Counted from the first letter of the stretch, positions 36,571-49,343 are shown. The stretch: 64,000 bases of DNA from Hepsetus odoe (GCA_017165825.1 CM029384.1:17545067-17609066), one strand, 5' to 3'. Translations and numbers: made by a program. The notes: generated by a model not told the origin, from the sequence alone.

Positions 36571-38399
36571 TGCACTGCTAAAAAGCTAAGCTAAGAAGGC
36601 AGATACTTTATGCAAGCAAAAAGTATTGCGAAAATGCAAATTTGGAATACATTTGAGGTTGAGAAACATATATCACATATATCACATAAACATATATGAA
36701 GGTCGTCTGGCTTCAAACATGATAAACATCCTAAATATTCTATTTGCAAAAGCTTCTATTTGCAGGCGTGTAGCATCTTCTGTCTCTGCAGAGCATATAT
36801 GTCTCTCCAGGCTTAGTTTTCTATCAACGGGCTGTCTGATTGGCTTCTGCCTGAAACACTTGTTCGGTTACATTGCCAATAATCTCACACTACAGCCCTC
36901 TGAAAGGTTTTAGTTCTAAAAATAAAGCGTGTTTAAAATGTCATCATTCTCCACATACCCGAGTTATTTTCCGTTGACTAATCTTCACCCATTTTTGTGA
37001 AAGCAAATCTTAATGGGACATCAATTAGTACAATATTAGCTTGGGTTAAATAAAACAAGCAGTACGATATTAATGCAAACGAATTACAGATAAAAAATTT
37101 ACAGGATTACAATAATGGAATTTTTAATGGAAAAAAATTATCGATTTTTATTTTTCATTTCAACTAAAGTGGATTATGGTCTATGTCCCTATCTATCCTC
37201 TTATAAAAACCTGCATTTAGAAACATATCATAGAAAAGAAAGCAAGTTTACAACCATGCTAGCCCACAGTTTTGCTCCTTTTAGTGTCATCAGCAGTGCA
37301 TTTTGGATATGTTTGTAAGAGGTGTGGTTATATATCTTATAACATAACCAAAGATTATAAAAGAAAAGATTCTATAAATGGAAATTAACCCATGCAAAGG
37401 TTTTTGACTGGGATTTACACAAATATCTGCTTTATTCCATTTTACAGTTTATTGGGGTTTTTTTGTGAAATGGTGCAGCGAAGAGAAACTTAAGGGCTCA
37501 TATTATTTGTGGTCGTGATTAGAATCAGAGGACGTGTGAGCAATGCAAATATTTATATCTATTTATCTATCTCTACTGCTGTCTCTCTGGGAAGAGCAGC
37601 ATTAGGATGGTATGAGTAGAATGCCTGTGGTGCGTGATGCCTGTGGTTTGGTAAGGTAGCTGAGCTGTATCTGTGCGCTTGAGAAATGTTTGCTATGTGC
37701 AGCCTTGTGGTTCGAGGCTCCAGGGGAGGATCATAACATAAGCCAACTCTCACACTAAAGGTTGAGCACTGAGAGGTGCAGTTAAAGAGCCGAGTGGAGT
37801 TGATGCGAAAGATGGAGGGGCTGGAGAAGTGTTTCTGCATGACTGAAACCACTTCACACGCAAACAGATACACTAAGAAACATTGTCCATCTCCTAAGAA
37901 AACTGACTTGTTCTTGGGTAATGGAGTGATTGGTCCACACATAGGTAGAGACCGACTTCTGGCTGGTTTCATATTGTGTTCTTATTTTGTAAGGTTCATC
38001 TGATAAGACATAATAATATTGGGTAACATGATGGAGAGTTCCAAGACAAATTGCTCAGAATTGTCCCACAGGTTGTAGATATTAACTGGATGTTTGTGTT
38101 TGGTACTACAAAGCACTATTTAGCATAAAAATTGACATTTTAGGAAGAATGTTAATAGGTACCACTTTGTTACTCCTAGAAATTATGTAGTTTTATGTAG
38201 TTCATGTACATAATGTAGTTGTTATGTAGTTGTTATTCAGTTAAACTGTATTGAAAGCGTTACCAAAATATTTTCTTCTTTTCTGCTGCCTTTAACACCA
38301 GCCAGCACCATGTCAAGTATAGTCAGATAACAGGCAGTTCTGAGGAAAAACCACTGAGCTTAAGTGTAATGTACAGGAAAAACTAGTGTGTTCGTGGGT

Positions 38400-38400
<1 letters not shown>
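36571..38400. other. coro7: Intronic sequence, no gene seen
   Basis: AT-rich. No coding exon or repeat family recognised. Confidence 0.4.
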
Positions 38401-38442
<42 letters not shown>

Positions 38443-38460
38443 TGTGTGTGTGTGTGTGTG
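38401..38460. repeat. GT microsatellite
   Basis: (GT)n with one GA interruption. Confidence 0.92.
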
Positions 38461-40626
38461 CAAGTGTGTGACAGTAGCCTACTGTGGTATTCTTTGTTGC
38501 TTAAAGTCTGTGGTCTACCGCCTGGCATTGTCACTTAGTCATCAACAAGCTTGAGGGCAACTGGATTACACTGCAGGCAATGCCAGCAGCAACTGTACCC
38601 GGTTCCCCAGTCTAGATCACAGTATACACAGTGTGTGTGTCTGCCTGTTCCTGTACCGAGCTTAACATATAGGTTTCAGGCGACCCTATGCTCACCCATA
38701 TAGTTTTCAAAGCTTGGGGTCACCAAACTTCTCCGCAAATAGACATTGAGGTTGAAGATTTTTGTTAATATCAGGTGGAAGCAGACTTCTGTTGCTCAAT
38801 GAATCAGTTGATCTCAAACAAATGGTTATTTAGACGAGCTGTGCTGCTAGGCGGTTGGAATGAACATGAGCCAACTCGTCACTATAGCGGCCGATTGCAG
38901 ATTAAAGCGTTGGCCCGCGATCTTTACATGTGCCCTAAAATCAGGAGTTCTATCCCCATCTCCATAGATGCACATTAGTAGTAGAGTGGATCATGCTGAA
39001 AGACTCAGTGACATTAAATATTCACTGTTTTGTTGAAGAAGGCCAGCACAGAGCTCCACCTTCAACTAAGCCAAATACCTTTTCGTCCAACATCAGATCC
39101 TTCAATAATATCTTTTGGTTGAACGGGTACAAATTTCAACAGACACTCCACTCTCTTGAGAAAAAGCTTTCTGAGAAGGGTGGGTCAGCTCCATATTAAG
39201 TATTAAACCGTCCAAAAAGCTGATCTTCAGATGTCCATCTGCTTTTAATCTTAAAGTGAATGTAGTAGAGCCCAACTGTGTCAGGCCACACAGAGAATCT
39301 GCGATTTTTAAAACTTGTACCTGGAAATAACAGGAACAGATAACAACAGAAAGTCTTTAGAAAGAGATATTCAGTATTTCTATGTTTCTATTGGAGTTTT
39401 AGCACATTTTAAATTTGATCGTGTTGCTTTCTTTGCACAATATGGTGATACTGAAGCTTATTCTGACTCTGAGGAGGATTTGATCTACTCGCCAGAGGCC
39501 TTTTTAAAAGTTCATAGAATGCATGCCAGCTTGAGTTCAGTCTGTGATAAAGCAAAATGGTGGAGAAAGAAATCTGAGGTTCATGCAGAATTATCAAAGG
39601 TTCATCTTTGAGCTGATAAGATGATTTGCATTGAAAAACACTCCTCGTTCACCAGAAGACTTTTGGATCCCATTGTGCTCAGTAGAAGTAACAATATTGT
39701 CATGAAAGAATTTATCCGTCCATCTATCCATTTCTCCTAGTTCTGCAGTGGTGTGTGGAGGTGTTTATGTGTTTGGGAAGGAGGTAGAAAGGCAAACAAC
39801 AAAGAGTGTGGAGAAGAAGGGCAAGAAGTTGAAACACTTTGTAAGCCAATCAGGCAAGTATAGACATGGTTCTTCAGCGGGTAGAAGTGTGTCTGTTTGT
39901 GTGTGTCATTGACGACATTTCATGCCGTGCTCGCTGTCACACGTCCTGGGAGGCCCAGGCCCAGGAATGTGACGATCTGATAAGGGGGGAGTATCATCCC
40001 CTACTTTTACTCAGCAAGTATATATGGAGGTAGGGAGCCACACAGATGGAAGGACTGATATTCACAATCTGGGTATGGAGCAGAAAGATGATACTATGGC
40101 GTCAAAACTTTTGTATCAGATTGAGGGTCAGCTGATAGAGTCGGTTCCGATCATTTGTATAATATCAGATGTATGTTTTTTCTGTAGCTGATTTTTTCCA
40201 CGTAAAAAAAACATTTTAGTTTTACTTTTACCTTAAGATCATTTTAACCAAGGTTAGCGGTCTTCCAGTGAGTTGCCCCGAGGCTTCTGCACATGAGCCA
40301 TCTTATGCAAGGCTGCTGCGAATTTCGAAAAAAGACCTGTTTGCCTGTTTGTCTTGACACTGATAGAACACACTGGAATACTGTACCTCTGACATCACTT
40401 TTATTTTCATTCGAGGCATTTCACAAGAGCATACATCACTGCTTTATAATTCATGTTTATTCCCAGAGAATGAGCAGTTTACTACAGCAGCCATTTCATT
40501 TTGGTGACGCAGTGTGTGTGTGATTTGTGTGTTAGCGTGTGTGTATATATATATATATTAATCTTATAATGTAATAATATATATTATTATTAGTTTAAGA
40601 ATCTTTTGCAGAAAAATAAATATATA
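38461..40626. other. coro7: Intronic sequence with an unexplained ORF
   Basis: No recognised gene. A 98-codon plus-strand ORF at 39315-39611 has a protein-like composition (SDSEEDLIYSPEAF, then a basic KWWRKK), but I recognise no family and see no supporting neighbour. See findings. Confidence 0.3.
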
Positions 40627-41068
40627 CAGTACTGTGCAAAAGTTTTAGGCAGGTGTGGAAAAAATGCTGTAAACAAAGAATGCTTTCAGAAATATATATA
40701 TAAATATATAAATATATATATATTTATATACATTTATATAAATATATATATATATATAAATAATGATTGTTTATTTTGATCAATTTACAAAATGCAAAGT
40801 GAGCGAACAAAAGAGAAGATCTGTGGTTAGTTCTCCAAGGTGTTTGGAACAACCTACCAGACGAGTTCCTTCAAAAACTGTGTGCAAGTGTACCTAGAAG
40901 AACTGATGCTGTTTTGAAGGCAAAGGGTGGTCACACCAAATATTGATTTGATTTAGATTTCTCTTTTGTTCATTCACTGCATTTTGTTGATAAAATAAAT
41001 GATTAACACTTCCATTTTTGAAAGCATTCTTTGTTTACAGCATTTTTCACACCTGCCTAAAACTACTG
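40627..41068 (+). mobile_element. Tc1-like deletion derivative, copy 1
   Basis: The left terminal repeat CAGTACTGTGCAAAAGTTTT and right end AAGCATTCTTTG...ACCTGCCTAAAAC are inverted copies of each other. Inside, the plus strand keeps only the last part of a Tc1-type transposase, ending in lysine-glycine-rich residues and a stop near 40944. An AT-rich insert (about 40690-40760) follows the left end. Flanked by TA microsatellite sequence. Confidence 0.75.
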
Positions 41069-41083
41069 TATGTATGTGTACTG

Positions 41084-41161
<78 letters not shown>
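41084..41161. repeat. AT microsatellite between two Tc1-like copies
   Basis: Long (AT)n. The preferred TA target of Tc1-like elements makes such tracts natural insertion sites. Confidence 0.95.
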
Positions 41162-41164
<3 letters not shown>

Positions 41165-41175
41165 CTGAAAAAATA

Positions 41176-41510
41176 CAGTACTGTGCAAAAGTTTTAGGCA
41201 GGTGTGGAAACATATGAAGGAACTAACCACAGATCTTCTGTGGATGTAGGCTTCCTCACATCCTTCTGTCTCTTCATGTAATCCAGACACACTCGTTGAT
41301 GTTGAGATCAGGGCTCTGTGGGGGCCAGAAGAACTGATGCTGGTTTGAAGGCAAAAGGTAGTAGCACCAAATATTGATTTGATTTAGATTTTTCTTTTGT
41401 TCGCTCACTTTGCATTTTGTAAATTGATAAAATAAACAATCATTAACATATTTCACAGAAAGCATTCTTTGTTCACAGCATTTTTTCACTACTAAAACCT
41501 TTTATAGTAC
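41176..41510. mobile_element. Tc1-like derivative, copy 2, internally rearranged
   Basis: Starts with CAGTACTGTGCAAAAGTTTT and ends with GAAAGCATTCTTTG and the right-end repeat. The segment about 41215-41330 runs opposite to copy 1 (it contains CCACAGATCTTCTGTGGATG reversed), while 41325-41510 is in the same direction, so the interior is a fold-back. Confidence 0.68.
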
Positions 41511-43348
41511 TATATATATATATATATATATAGTATATGTATATATATATATATATATATAGTTTTTTGGGTTTTTTTGTTTTATTTTGCTTTTTATTTA
41601 TAATTCTTGCCTTTTCAAAGCTATGGTGAAAGTCCCTCAGCATTGCCTAATGTCTGTGCCCCATAGGCTAAAAATCTCTAGGTCTAGCTCATGTCATACT
41701 TACTGTCTGAGTTTTTTGTAATCAATAAAAGTGCAAATAATGCATTTGGAATATTACATTTTGTCCTTTGCTTATTTATTTTAACCAGTGAATAGATGGT
41801 TTTTCAATGGTGCACTGCTGAAATTCCTGGTTGTGACTTATGAAATTTACAGATCAGGAAAAGATATTGTTTCTTGTGCAAGCTGATTATTCAGTTATCA
41901 GGAACACTGCCAGTGGTGGATGTTGTTGGGGTGAGGTTTTTTATGATTTTGTGCGAGCATGCCTATAATTCAGGGCTGGCAGGATTTGAGTCAGGTCCAG
42001 AATCATTGGCTCTGGAATGTGGCCATTTTGGCTCCTTTGCTTTATGGTGACCTTGTTGATGAAGTAATGAAATAAATGTGTTAAAACCTTAATTCCTTTG
42101 TCGGTATATATATATGAGTGTGTGTGTGTGTGTCTGTCTGTCTGTCTGTCCTTCTGGTGTCTTTGTTATGCATGCCTAACGTGGCCATTAAGCATGGACA
42201 GGTCCCTTCCTGTGACCTTTGACAGTGTGTGCTGTTGTACTTGAAGAGACTGACAGTTTGTGTTCTCGTCCCGACCTCCCGTGCTCTCTGTTCTTCTGTC
42301 CCACTCTCCTCTCGTCTGCTCTGATCTGGTGGTTCTCAGGCCCTGCTGACAGCTAGTTTAACAGTTGTAAGGAGAAGCCCCTTGACGCTCGCTTCTGTCT
42401 GGAGTTTAACTCAACCGTTCTTACTTCCAGGTCTTCTGAGGTCAAACCTACTAAACAACACCTCACACTCCTTTGACAGACTCACCACAGACCTTGCGGT
42501 ATTAATTCTTATGAAATAACATTGCCAGATTTGATTATTTTCTTAAACTTTAAAAAAAGAACAAAATTCAAATAACTCACTGTCAGCAAACAGCAGAACT
42601 ATTATAAAACAAAGGCTTTTCCATAATGTATGTCATCTTTGGTCCTTTTTATATGCAGACTCCATGTTGATATACTAGCCAGTAAGTTAAAAATGAGTCA
42701 TTGTTGGTTTATTTAGATTGGTGGGCTTCCTCTGCAAACTGGCCTACACACATTTTCCCAGCACATTAAATTAGGAACTGAATGGGGGGGGGTTATGAGA
42801 TAGCCAGGAGCAGGTAGGCAGAACATTTATGAGTCTCTCTCCTGTGGCTGTCAGAGAAGTCTTAAGCTGACCATTTGCTAGAGGGGGAGGAAGTGACTGT
42901 AGCGCTTAATCTGTTTCTCTTTGTTCCCCATTTTTCTGTCATTTATCCTCTAACCATACAAATGAATGATTATATCTGGGTGTCAGTGGTCCTCTTTCAG
43001 TATTGGTCCACTGTGACTTTGCATTTAATTCATAATTATACCCATATATACAGCGATGGCATAGACTCAGACTGGCTGGAGTTTGGTGTTAAATTTTCCC
43101 ATCAGCATGAGTTACAACAGAAGGCTTATCATTTCATGGCATAGCCAGATGCCTTCAGAAAAGGAAAAAAGCCTTAGAGATGTTAACTTTTTATACGTAA
43201 TTGTCAAACATTGGAACACATTTGGCTTGAGCTTCCAGCTATGTGGCATCTAGAACATCCCAAAGCTACAAGGAGATAGAACCACATCTAAAAAGATAGT
43301 GATCAAAATGTAGGGAACAGACATTGCAGAGAATCATAAGGTGGGCAA
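41511..43348. other. coro7: Intronic sequence, no gene seen
   Basis: AT microsatellite (about 41512-41560), then unique sequence, with a short (GT)/(CTGT) run near 42118-42150. Confidence 0.4.
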
Positions 43349-43573
43349 GGGGCAGTGGTGGCCTAGTGGTTAGGGTGTTGGCCACGTGATCGGTGGATCG
43401 GGGGTTTGAACCCCTTCCCAATGGTCACTGCTCCCCGGGCGCTTTCAATAGCTGACCACTGCTGCATGGTGTTTGAGTGTGCATGGGTAAAATGGAGAGG
43501 TCCAATTGCATTGGGGTTCATTGTCTACTGTGCTTTGACCTCGCAATGACAAGGGTTGTCACTTTCACTTTTT
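43349..43573 (+). mobile_element. SINE copy with internal deletion
   Basis: A box TGGCCTAGTGG and B box GGTTTGAACCC. About 40 bp of the body between CCTTCCCAATGG and TCACTGCTCCCCGG is missing. The 3' end GACCTCGCAATGACAAGGGT...TTTCACTTTTT is complete. Confidence 0.85.
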
Positions 43574-44205
43574 CAACTACACCTTGAATGAAAGAAATTC
43601 CAAAAGGCAGAGAAAGAAAGATATTGAAATACATCAATTAGGGCAGGGTTAAGAATAAATCACTCACTCTGGGAATCCAGTGAACCCCAGTGATGGCCAT
43701 TTTCAATCAAGGTAGAAAACATGGAACAAGAAAATTTTAAGGTCAGAAAAATTACTCTATGAATACAATAAAAAAATCATATAAGAAGTCCCAGAAACAG
43801 CAAAAGATCATCTAAGGAGCTGAAGGCCTCTCTCAGCTCTGTTAATGTCAGTTTTCATGATTCCACCATTAGAAAGACATTGCGTAAAGATTATATCCAT
43901 CAGGGAGTGACGAGGCAAAAACTATTGCTTACATGAACTAAAAAGCTCCTAGAATATTACCAAAATGTTTGGGATTCTGTTCAATGGATGAATGGGAGTT
44001 ATAACAATACATCGTAACACTCAGTTCTAGCCTGGGGTCAAAGTAATGCTGCATATCTACCCTACAGAGACCAGCTTCTACATGTTCCTAAACTATCAGG
44101 GGAACTGTGGGTTCAGACCCCATGTGAACTGGAATCTCTGCTGAAGAGAGAACAGCACAAGTTTCTGCTGAAGAGCTAACAGGCCACAACCTTCCTTGCC
44201 CACCT

Positions 44206-44473
44206 TATCCATCCATCCATTTTCTGCCGCTTGTCCCAAACGGGGTCGTGGGGGAGTGCTGGTGTCCAACCCAGTGCAGACAGGGCAAGGATGGGGGACG
44301 CACCCTGGACAGGTCGCCAGCCCATCGCTCAAGGGTACTTCAGGCCAACCTATTGGGAAGGTAACAAAATAACAAAATTCCAATGAATTTCACTCATGAA
44401 TTTCAAGGGGCTCGAACACCCAATCCTCCGATCATGTGGCCAACGCCCTAACCACTTGGCCACCGCTGCCCCT
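44206..44473 (-). mobile_element. Compound SINE: tRNA-like head with L2-type tail and TGGA repeat
   Basis: Read on the minus strand: head with A and B boxes (GGTTCGAG-like B box interrupted by a short insert near 44360-44410), body CAATAGGTTGGCCTGAAGTA, then GCGATGGGCTGGCGACCTGT, CACGACCCCGTTTGGGACAA and a (TGGA)n end. Same junction type as the copy at 34.6 kb. Confidence 0.75.
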
Positions 44474-44504
44474 AGTTGGTTCTTTAATGAGTCCTTTCAG
44501 GGAA

Positions 44505-45008
44505 TTTACATTTAGATTTACATTTACGGCATTTAGCAGACGCTCTTTTCCAGAGCAACTTACAACAGTGCTTTGTTTCCACATTAGATAGTCATCATCT
44601 TGGTTACCAGCTCAGATCAGCAACTGCTGATTAGCTATTACAACTTAAGCAACAAACTAAGTGCCCTTGTCACAAGTATATACCCTACACTTCTTCCTGT
44701 CATAAAGAGTAGATGTCTCAGAAAAAGAAGGAGCAGAGTTAGGAGAGTAGATGGTTTGGGAAGATTATTCTCTGAGAAATTCCATGAACAGGTGGGTCTT
44801 TAATCGACGTTTGAAGACAGCAAGGAACTCAGCAGTTCTGACCATCAGGGGGAGTTCATTCCACCACTGAGGGGCCAGAACTGAGAAGAGTCTTGATGCA
44901 TGTCTTCCTCTTTTTTTCAACGGTGGGGGTTCAAGATGAGCAGTGCTTGATGGTCTGAGAGGATGAGAAGAGACACGGTGTTTGATTAGAACTTCATATT
45001 GCATCGCT
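44505..45008 (-). mobile_element. L2/UnaL2-like LINE, truncated to ORF2 C-terminus and 3'UTR
   Basis: Minus-strand ORF 45004-44765 reads APQWWNELP, RTAEFLAVFKRRLKTHLF, the typical C-terminal end of L2-clade ORF2. After it comes a 3'UTR and a tail with TTGCTCTGGAAAAGAGCGTC, TGCTAAATGCCGTAAATGTA (44514-44565 on the complement), the conserved UnaL2-type stem-loop tail. Truncated at the 5' end, as most LINE copies are. Confidence 0.78.
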
Positions 45009-46163
45009 GGAAAGGTTGTGTGTATGTGACATCTAGAATCAGCAGGGCTGGCATCAATAAATATCTGGCATGGCTAATCTAATTAAAACCTTTATTAATT
45101 TCATTTGGTTCATTGATGGATTGATTGTCTAAGGGGACCACTGCTGTTTCACATGTTGGTGAGTGGTGAGTGATCATTGGAAAATCCCACACTGGTTGCT
45201 TCTGGATTAACTTTTTTGTAGATCTGAAAATATTAAGTGTTCTGAATACATGACTATAGAGGAAATCAGAATGGGGCCATTACTTTTTTACAGCAATGTA
45301 GTTAAATTTTTGGATGGAAGCATTTCCAAGGCACACACGCTTCCTCACATTCTATCAGTGTGTGTGTGCTGTACTGTTGGCCCAGGTATGTTGGCATAGG
45401 GCAAGCCAGTGGCAAGTTTAATTAAACATCAATGTGGGCCCATGTCTTAGAGCGTGGTGGACTGAGTGATGCAGCACTGTTTGGCACATCTTCTGACGTT
45501 GACCAAAGGACCATCAGGCCACAGCTGGCCTTTCCTTCACAGACCTGCCCTTTCTTCAGGCTTCTATCCAGAAACACAGCGCTCTGCCGCCCAGCTAAGT
45601 CCTTCTAAATGAAATGCTTCAGAGATTCTTGCAAAGGCAGTGCTCTTTGGATTACAAAAAGCTCTCAGCATTCAGGCTTTCTTTTATAATGAGCTACTGA
45701 GCGTGCCAGATCAAGCTGTACTGGACACAGCCGTGAGGAGCCTGATATTTATCTTGTGGTTGAGATGAGATGTGAAAACTGATCTTTAGTTAATCTTGGC
45801 CTTGGCGTTGGTATGTAAGTCACTAACAAAGCAGCATTGAACAGAGTTACTTTAAACTTAAGCGTTTAGTAGATATTAAGTGAAATGTCTGAATGGCAAG
45901 ACTGTGTACACATACGCAGTACATACATTTTGTCTTGTGGCAATTAGCATGGACATAAGTTACCAGTGTAAAAATCAAAACACGTCAGGGAAAAAAGCTC
46001 TAAAACAATGGCAATCCACGTTAGTCCACTTTTGTAGTAGACATATTAACATGTATTTAACTTGGTACGTTGCATTTCTAGAGTGATTATTAAGTAAAAA
46101 TCCCTAGAGCTGCTGCTGTTTACCCAATAAAAATCCACTAGGTTAGGGTGCTTGTTTTTTTAA
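45009..46163. other. coro7: Intronic sequence, no gene seen
   Basis: Unique-looking sequence. The part near 45420-45620 is less AT-rich and could be a conserved non-coding element, but this cannot be judged from one genome. Confidence 0.35.
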
Positions 46164-46345
46164 ATGAAATGAAATGAAAGTGACTATTGGTCATTGTGAA
46201 AAAAGGCACCGCACACAGTGAAACACAACAAAGGGCTACCTCTGCTTTTCACCCGTGCACACCATGCAGCAGGGGGCTCCTATTTAAAGCACCCACAGAG
46301 CAGTGATGGGAGTGTGTCCCCCACTCTGTGATGGATGTATGATTT
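46164..46345 (-). mobile_element. Diverged SINE fragment
   Basis: GAAAGTGACTATTGGTCATTG, GCACACAGTGAAACACAAC, GCAGCAGGGGGCTCC and CAGAGCAGTGATGGGAGTG follow the consensus order. The head is lost. Confidence 0.65.
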
Positions 46346-47623
46346 TCCAAAGGCCTGGAAAGAAACATTTACACCTGAAAATTACTCCCAATTATTATAA
46401 ATAAAATTAATCAACTAATTAATCAATTCTTATTTAATTCTTAATCATTTCTAAATGTATATCTTTTTGCTCTCAGTGATTAGATAAACGTAGCATCGCA
46501 GTACTCGTATAACATTAAATACAACCAGATAAATCTAAAAAAGAGAACACATCTCTGAATTTGAATCAGTCATAAGCAGACCACAAGATGAAACAGCAGA
46601 AAAACAAGAAAATGAAATCTGTAATGTGACCTCTCCTCTCCCACAAACACACATATATAACATTTTTTTTTTACGTTTTTTTGTCTCTTACAATAATACA
46701 ACTACAACTAGACCATCTAGAGTCATTAACAGTGCAAATTATTTTGTAAGAGTGTGAGCAGGACCCATCACTTAAACACATCCCTCCTTTAGAGCCATCT
46801 CTCCTGACTCTCTACGCAACAAACTTCAATTAATAACTTTTTTCTCAAAGCCCCCACATAGCAGTCATGGACACGCAACACCCCTCCAGCATTAAGACTG
46901 CATTAGATGTGCTTACTTATTCTGCTGTTGTAAATTCTGTCCAGTTCTGTTGTCATGGTTGATGTCATCGTAGCTTGGAAATGGAATCCGTGCATAATCC
47001 GAACCCCACGCCACGTATTAGCCTGCACTCTTCTTGTCCGCCTCATCCCGCAGCTATTTTATCTAAACCTTAATCAGTTCTGCTTTCAATAAAAGTCTGT
47101 ATGGAGAAGTTAATCTCCGCAAACACTTTTGGGTGGTTGCTGTTTTCTAGCCAGAGTGAGCCTGGCAGAGGCTTTTGCTGAATGATCTACCAGATTTCAT
47201 CTATTTTTCACACTAAAAGCCATTTCTATGGGAGAGAAATTCATGGGTGATGATTTTGCAGTATAAGCTCTTTGTGCTCTCCATTTTTAATGACTGCAAG
47301 TCTATGAGCAACTGTAAAGTAGGGCAAACAAAAAGATAAAAACAATCGTTTCCAACCCTGCCACTACACCATACAGGAGTTTGAGCGTCATACATCGAGT
47401 GTTGTCCTTTAATTTTGATTAAGTTGCTGAAACAGGCATCCAGTGACCTTCCCCATCAAGATGAAAAAAGTCTATAACTACTGTATGCTTTCTGTGTGCG
47501 TAGAACAAACACTGTTTGACATCAGCAATGGCCATGAAGACATTCCAACTATGTATGGCTCTCATGGCACTTTATGCACTTCACAGTTATTGTTTCAGAA
47601 ATGCTGTTGCTTAATTTTGCATT
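46346..47623. other. coro7: Intronic sequence, no gene seen
   Basis: AT-rich sequence without recognised exon or repeat. Confidence 0.4.
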
Positions 47624-48111
47624 GTGAGTGAGTGAGTGAGTGAGTGAGTGAGTGAGTGAGTGAGTGAGTGAGTGTGATAATGAGTGAATGAGTGTGAATG
47701 AGTGAACGAGTGAGTGTGTGAGTGAGTGAGTGAGTGAGTGAGTGTGATAATGAGTGAATGAGTGTGTGAGTGAGTGAGTGAATGAGTGCGTGAGTGAGTG
47801 AGTGTGATGAGTGTATGTGTGAGTGAGTGAATGAGTGAGTGAGTGAGTGTGATAATGAGTGAATGAGTGTGTGAGTGAGTGAGTGAGTGAGTGAGTGAGT
47901 GAGTATGATAATGAGTGAATGGGTGTGTGAGTGAGTGAGTGAGCGAGTGAGTGAGTGAGCGAGTGAGTGAGTATGTGAATGAGTGAGTGAGCGAGTGAGT
48001 GAGTGAGTGAGCGAGTGAGTGAGTGAGTGAGTATGTGAATGAGTGAGTAAGTGAGTGAGTGAGTGAGTGTGATAATGAGTGAATGAGTGTGTGAGTGAGT
48101 GAGTGAGTGAA
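47624..48111. repeat. GAGT tetranucleotide minisatellite, about 490 bp
   Basis: (GAGT)n with a recurring variant block GTGATAATGAGTGAATGAGT (near 47673, 47741, 47849 and 48069) separated by variable GAGT runs. The 203-codon minus ORF over it (rich in Ser, Leu, Thr and His) is compositional. Confidence 0.95.
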
Positions 48112-48871
48112 AGGTCTTTAAAGCAAGCTGCTACTAGTGAACCTTTTTGAAAGCTTGTGAAGTCTTTAAAGTAGGTAATGAGAGCCTCATGAAACAAATG
48201 AAGCAAAAATAATATACTTGGACATTTGTTTCTTCATGCATTTTTACCTTTTTTGTGTGTTTCTGCATTTTGTGTAGTTCACTGATTCTTCTTGAATGTT
48301 TACCTCACCTTGTGCCTTTTTAAACGTATTTGTTTTGTCTTCTAATTTCTATTCCATCCTGAGAGGTTTTTTATTAGCCTCTTGCCAGGCCACTGCTGTA
48401 AAGAAGAAATTTTGGTTTTGGGTTCTTGCCTAGTTAAATATCTATGAGTGGCTTACTTTCAGTATCTGATGTGACCCATTCGTGCAAACTCCAGCTTAAC
48501 ATTCTTTGAACGGTGCCCCTCCGCTTGGAGGAATTTTTGTCCATTTGTTCATGCAGAACAGCCTCAGCTATGGTACTGGGTTTCTTCATTAATCAGACTT
48601 TGATGCGTCACTGTTAAATTAAACAGGGCACTCTTTCATACCTGATTGTCGTCCCATTGAGTGAAAACTGAATCTTAAATTTAAACTGCTCATTGGCAAG
48701 ATTCACATGCTTTTGCCTCTCACAGATACGGAATATTGGATCATTTTCCTTAATAAATAAATGAATGAGTAAGAATAAATCAAAACAAGTAGAATATTTT
48801 TCTCTGAGTTGTTTAGCTTGACACTCTTTATCTGTGAATCTGCAAAATCTGGCTGATAAACTGGGCCATGA
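48112..48871. other. coro7: Intronic sequence, no gene seen
   Basis: No exon or repeat recognised. Confidence 0.4.
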
Positions 48872-48890
48872 ATATATATATATATATATA

Positions 48891-49342
48891 CAGCACTGTG
48901 CAGAAGTTTTAGACAGGTGTGGAAAATATGCTGTAAACAAAGAATGCTTTTTTTCTCAAAAGAAACCTTTTGCCTTCAAACCAGCATCAGTTCTTCTGGC
49001 CCCCACAGAGCACTGATCTCAACATCATCCAGTGTGTCTAGATTACATGAAGGATGTGAGGAAGCCTACATCCACAGAAGATCTGTGGTTAGTTCTCCAA
49101 GATGTTTGGAACAACCTACCAGCCGAGTTCCTTCAAAAACTGTGTGCAAGTGTACCTAGAAGAACTGATGCTGTTTTGAAGGCAAAGGGTGGTCCCACCA
49201 AATATTGATTTGATTTAGATTTCTCTTTTGCTTATTCACTTGTTGTTGATTGATGAAAATAAATGATCAACTTCCATTTTTGAAAGCATTCTTTGTCTAC
49301 AGCATTTTTTTCCACCTGCCTAAAACATTTGCACAGTACTGT
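48891..49342 (+). mobile_element. Tc1-like deletion derivative, copy 3
   Basis: 452 bp. Left end CAGCACTGTGCAGAAGTTTT and right end inverted (AAACATTTGCACAGTACTG), with terminal inverted repeats of about 60 bp. The interior is the transposase C-terminal region on the plus strand. The DLN-II motif is visible near 49014-49028, but the following Glu codon is changed to Gln and stops interrupt the frame. Flanked by (TA)n on both sides. Confidence 0.8.
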
Positions 49343-49343
49343 A

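Noticed and set aside
47595..48206. 203-codon minus-strand ORF
   Set aside because: It is the reverse of a GAGT array and reads as a repeated Ser-Leu-Thr-His pattern.
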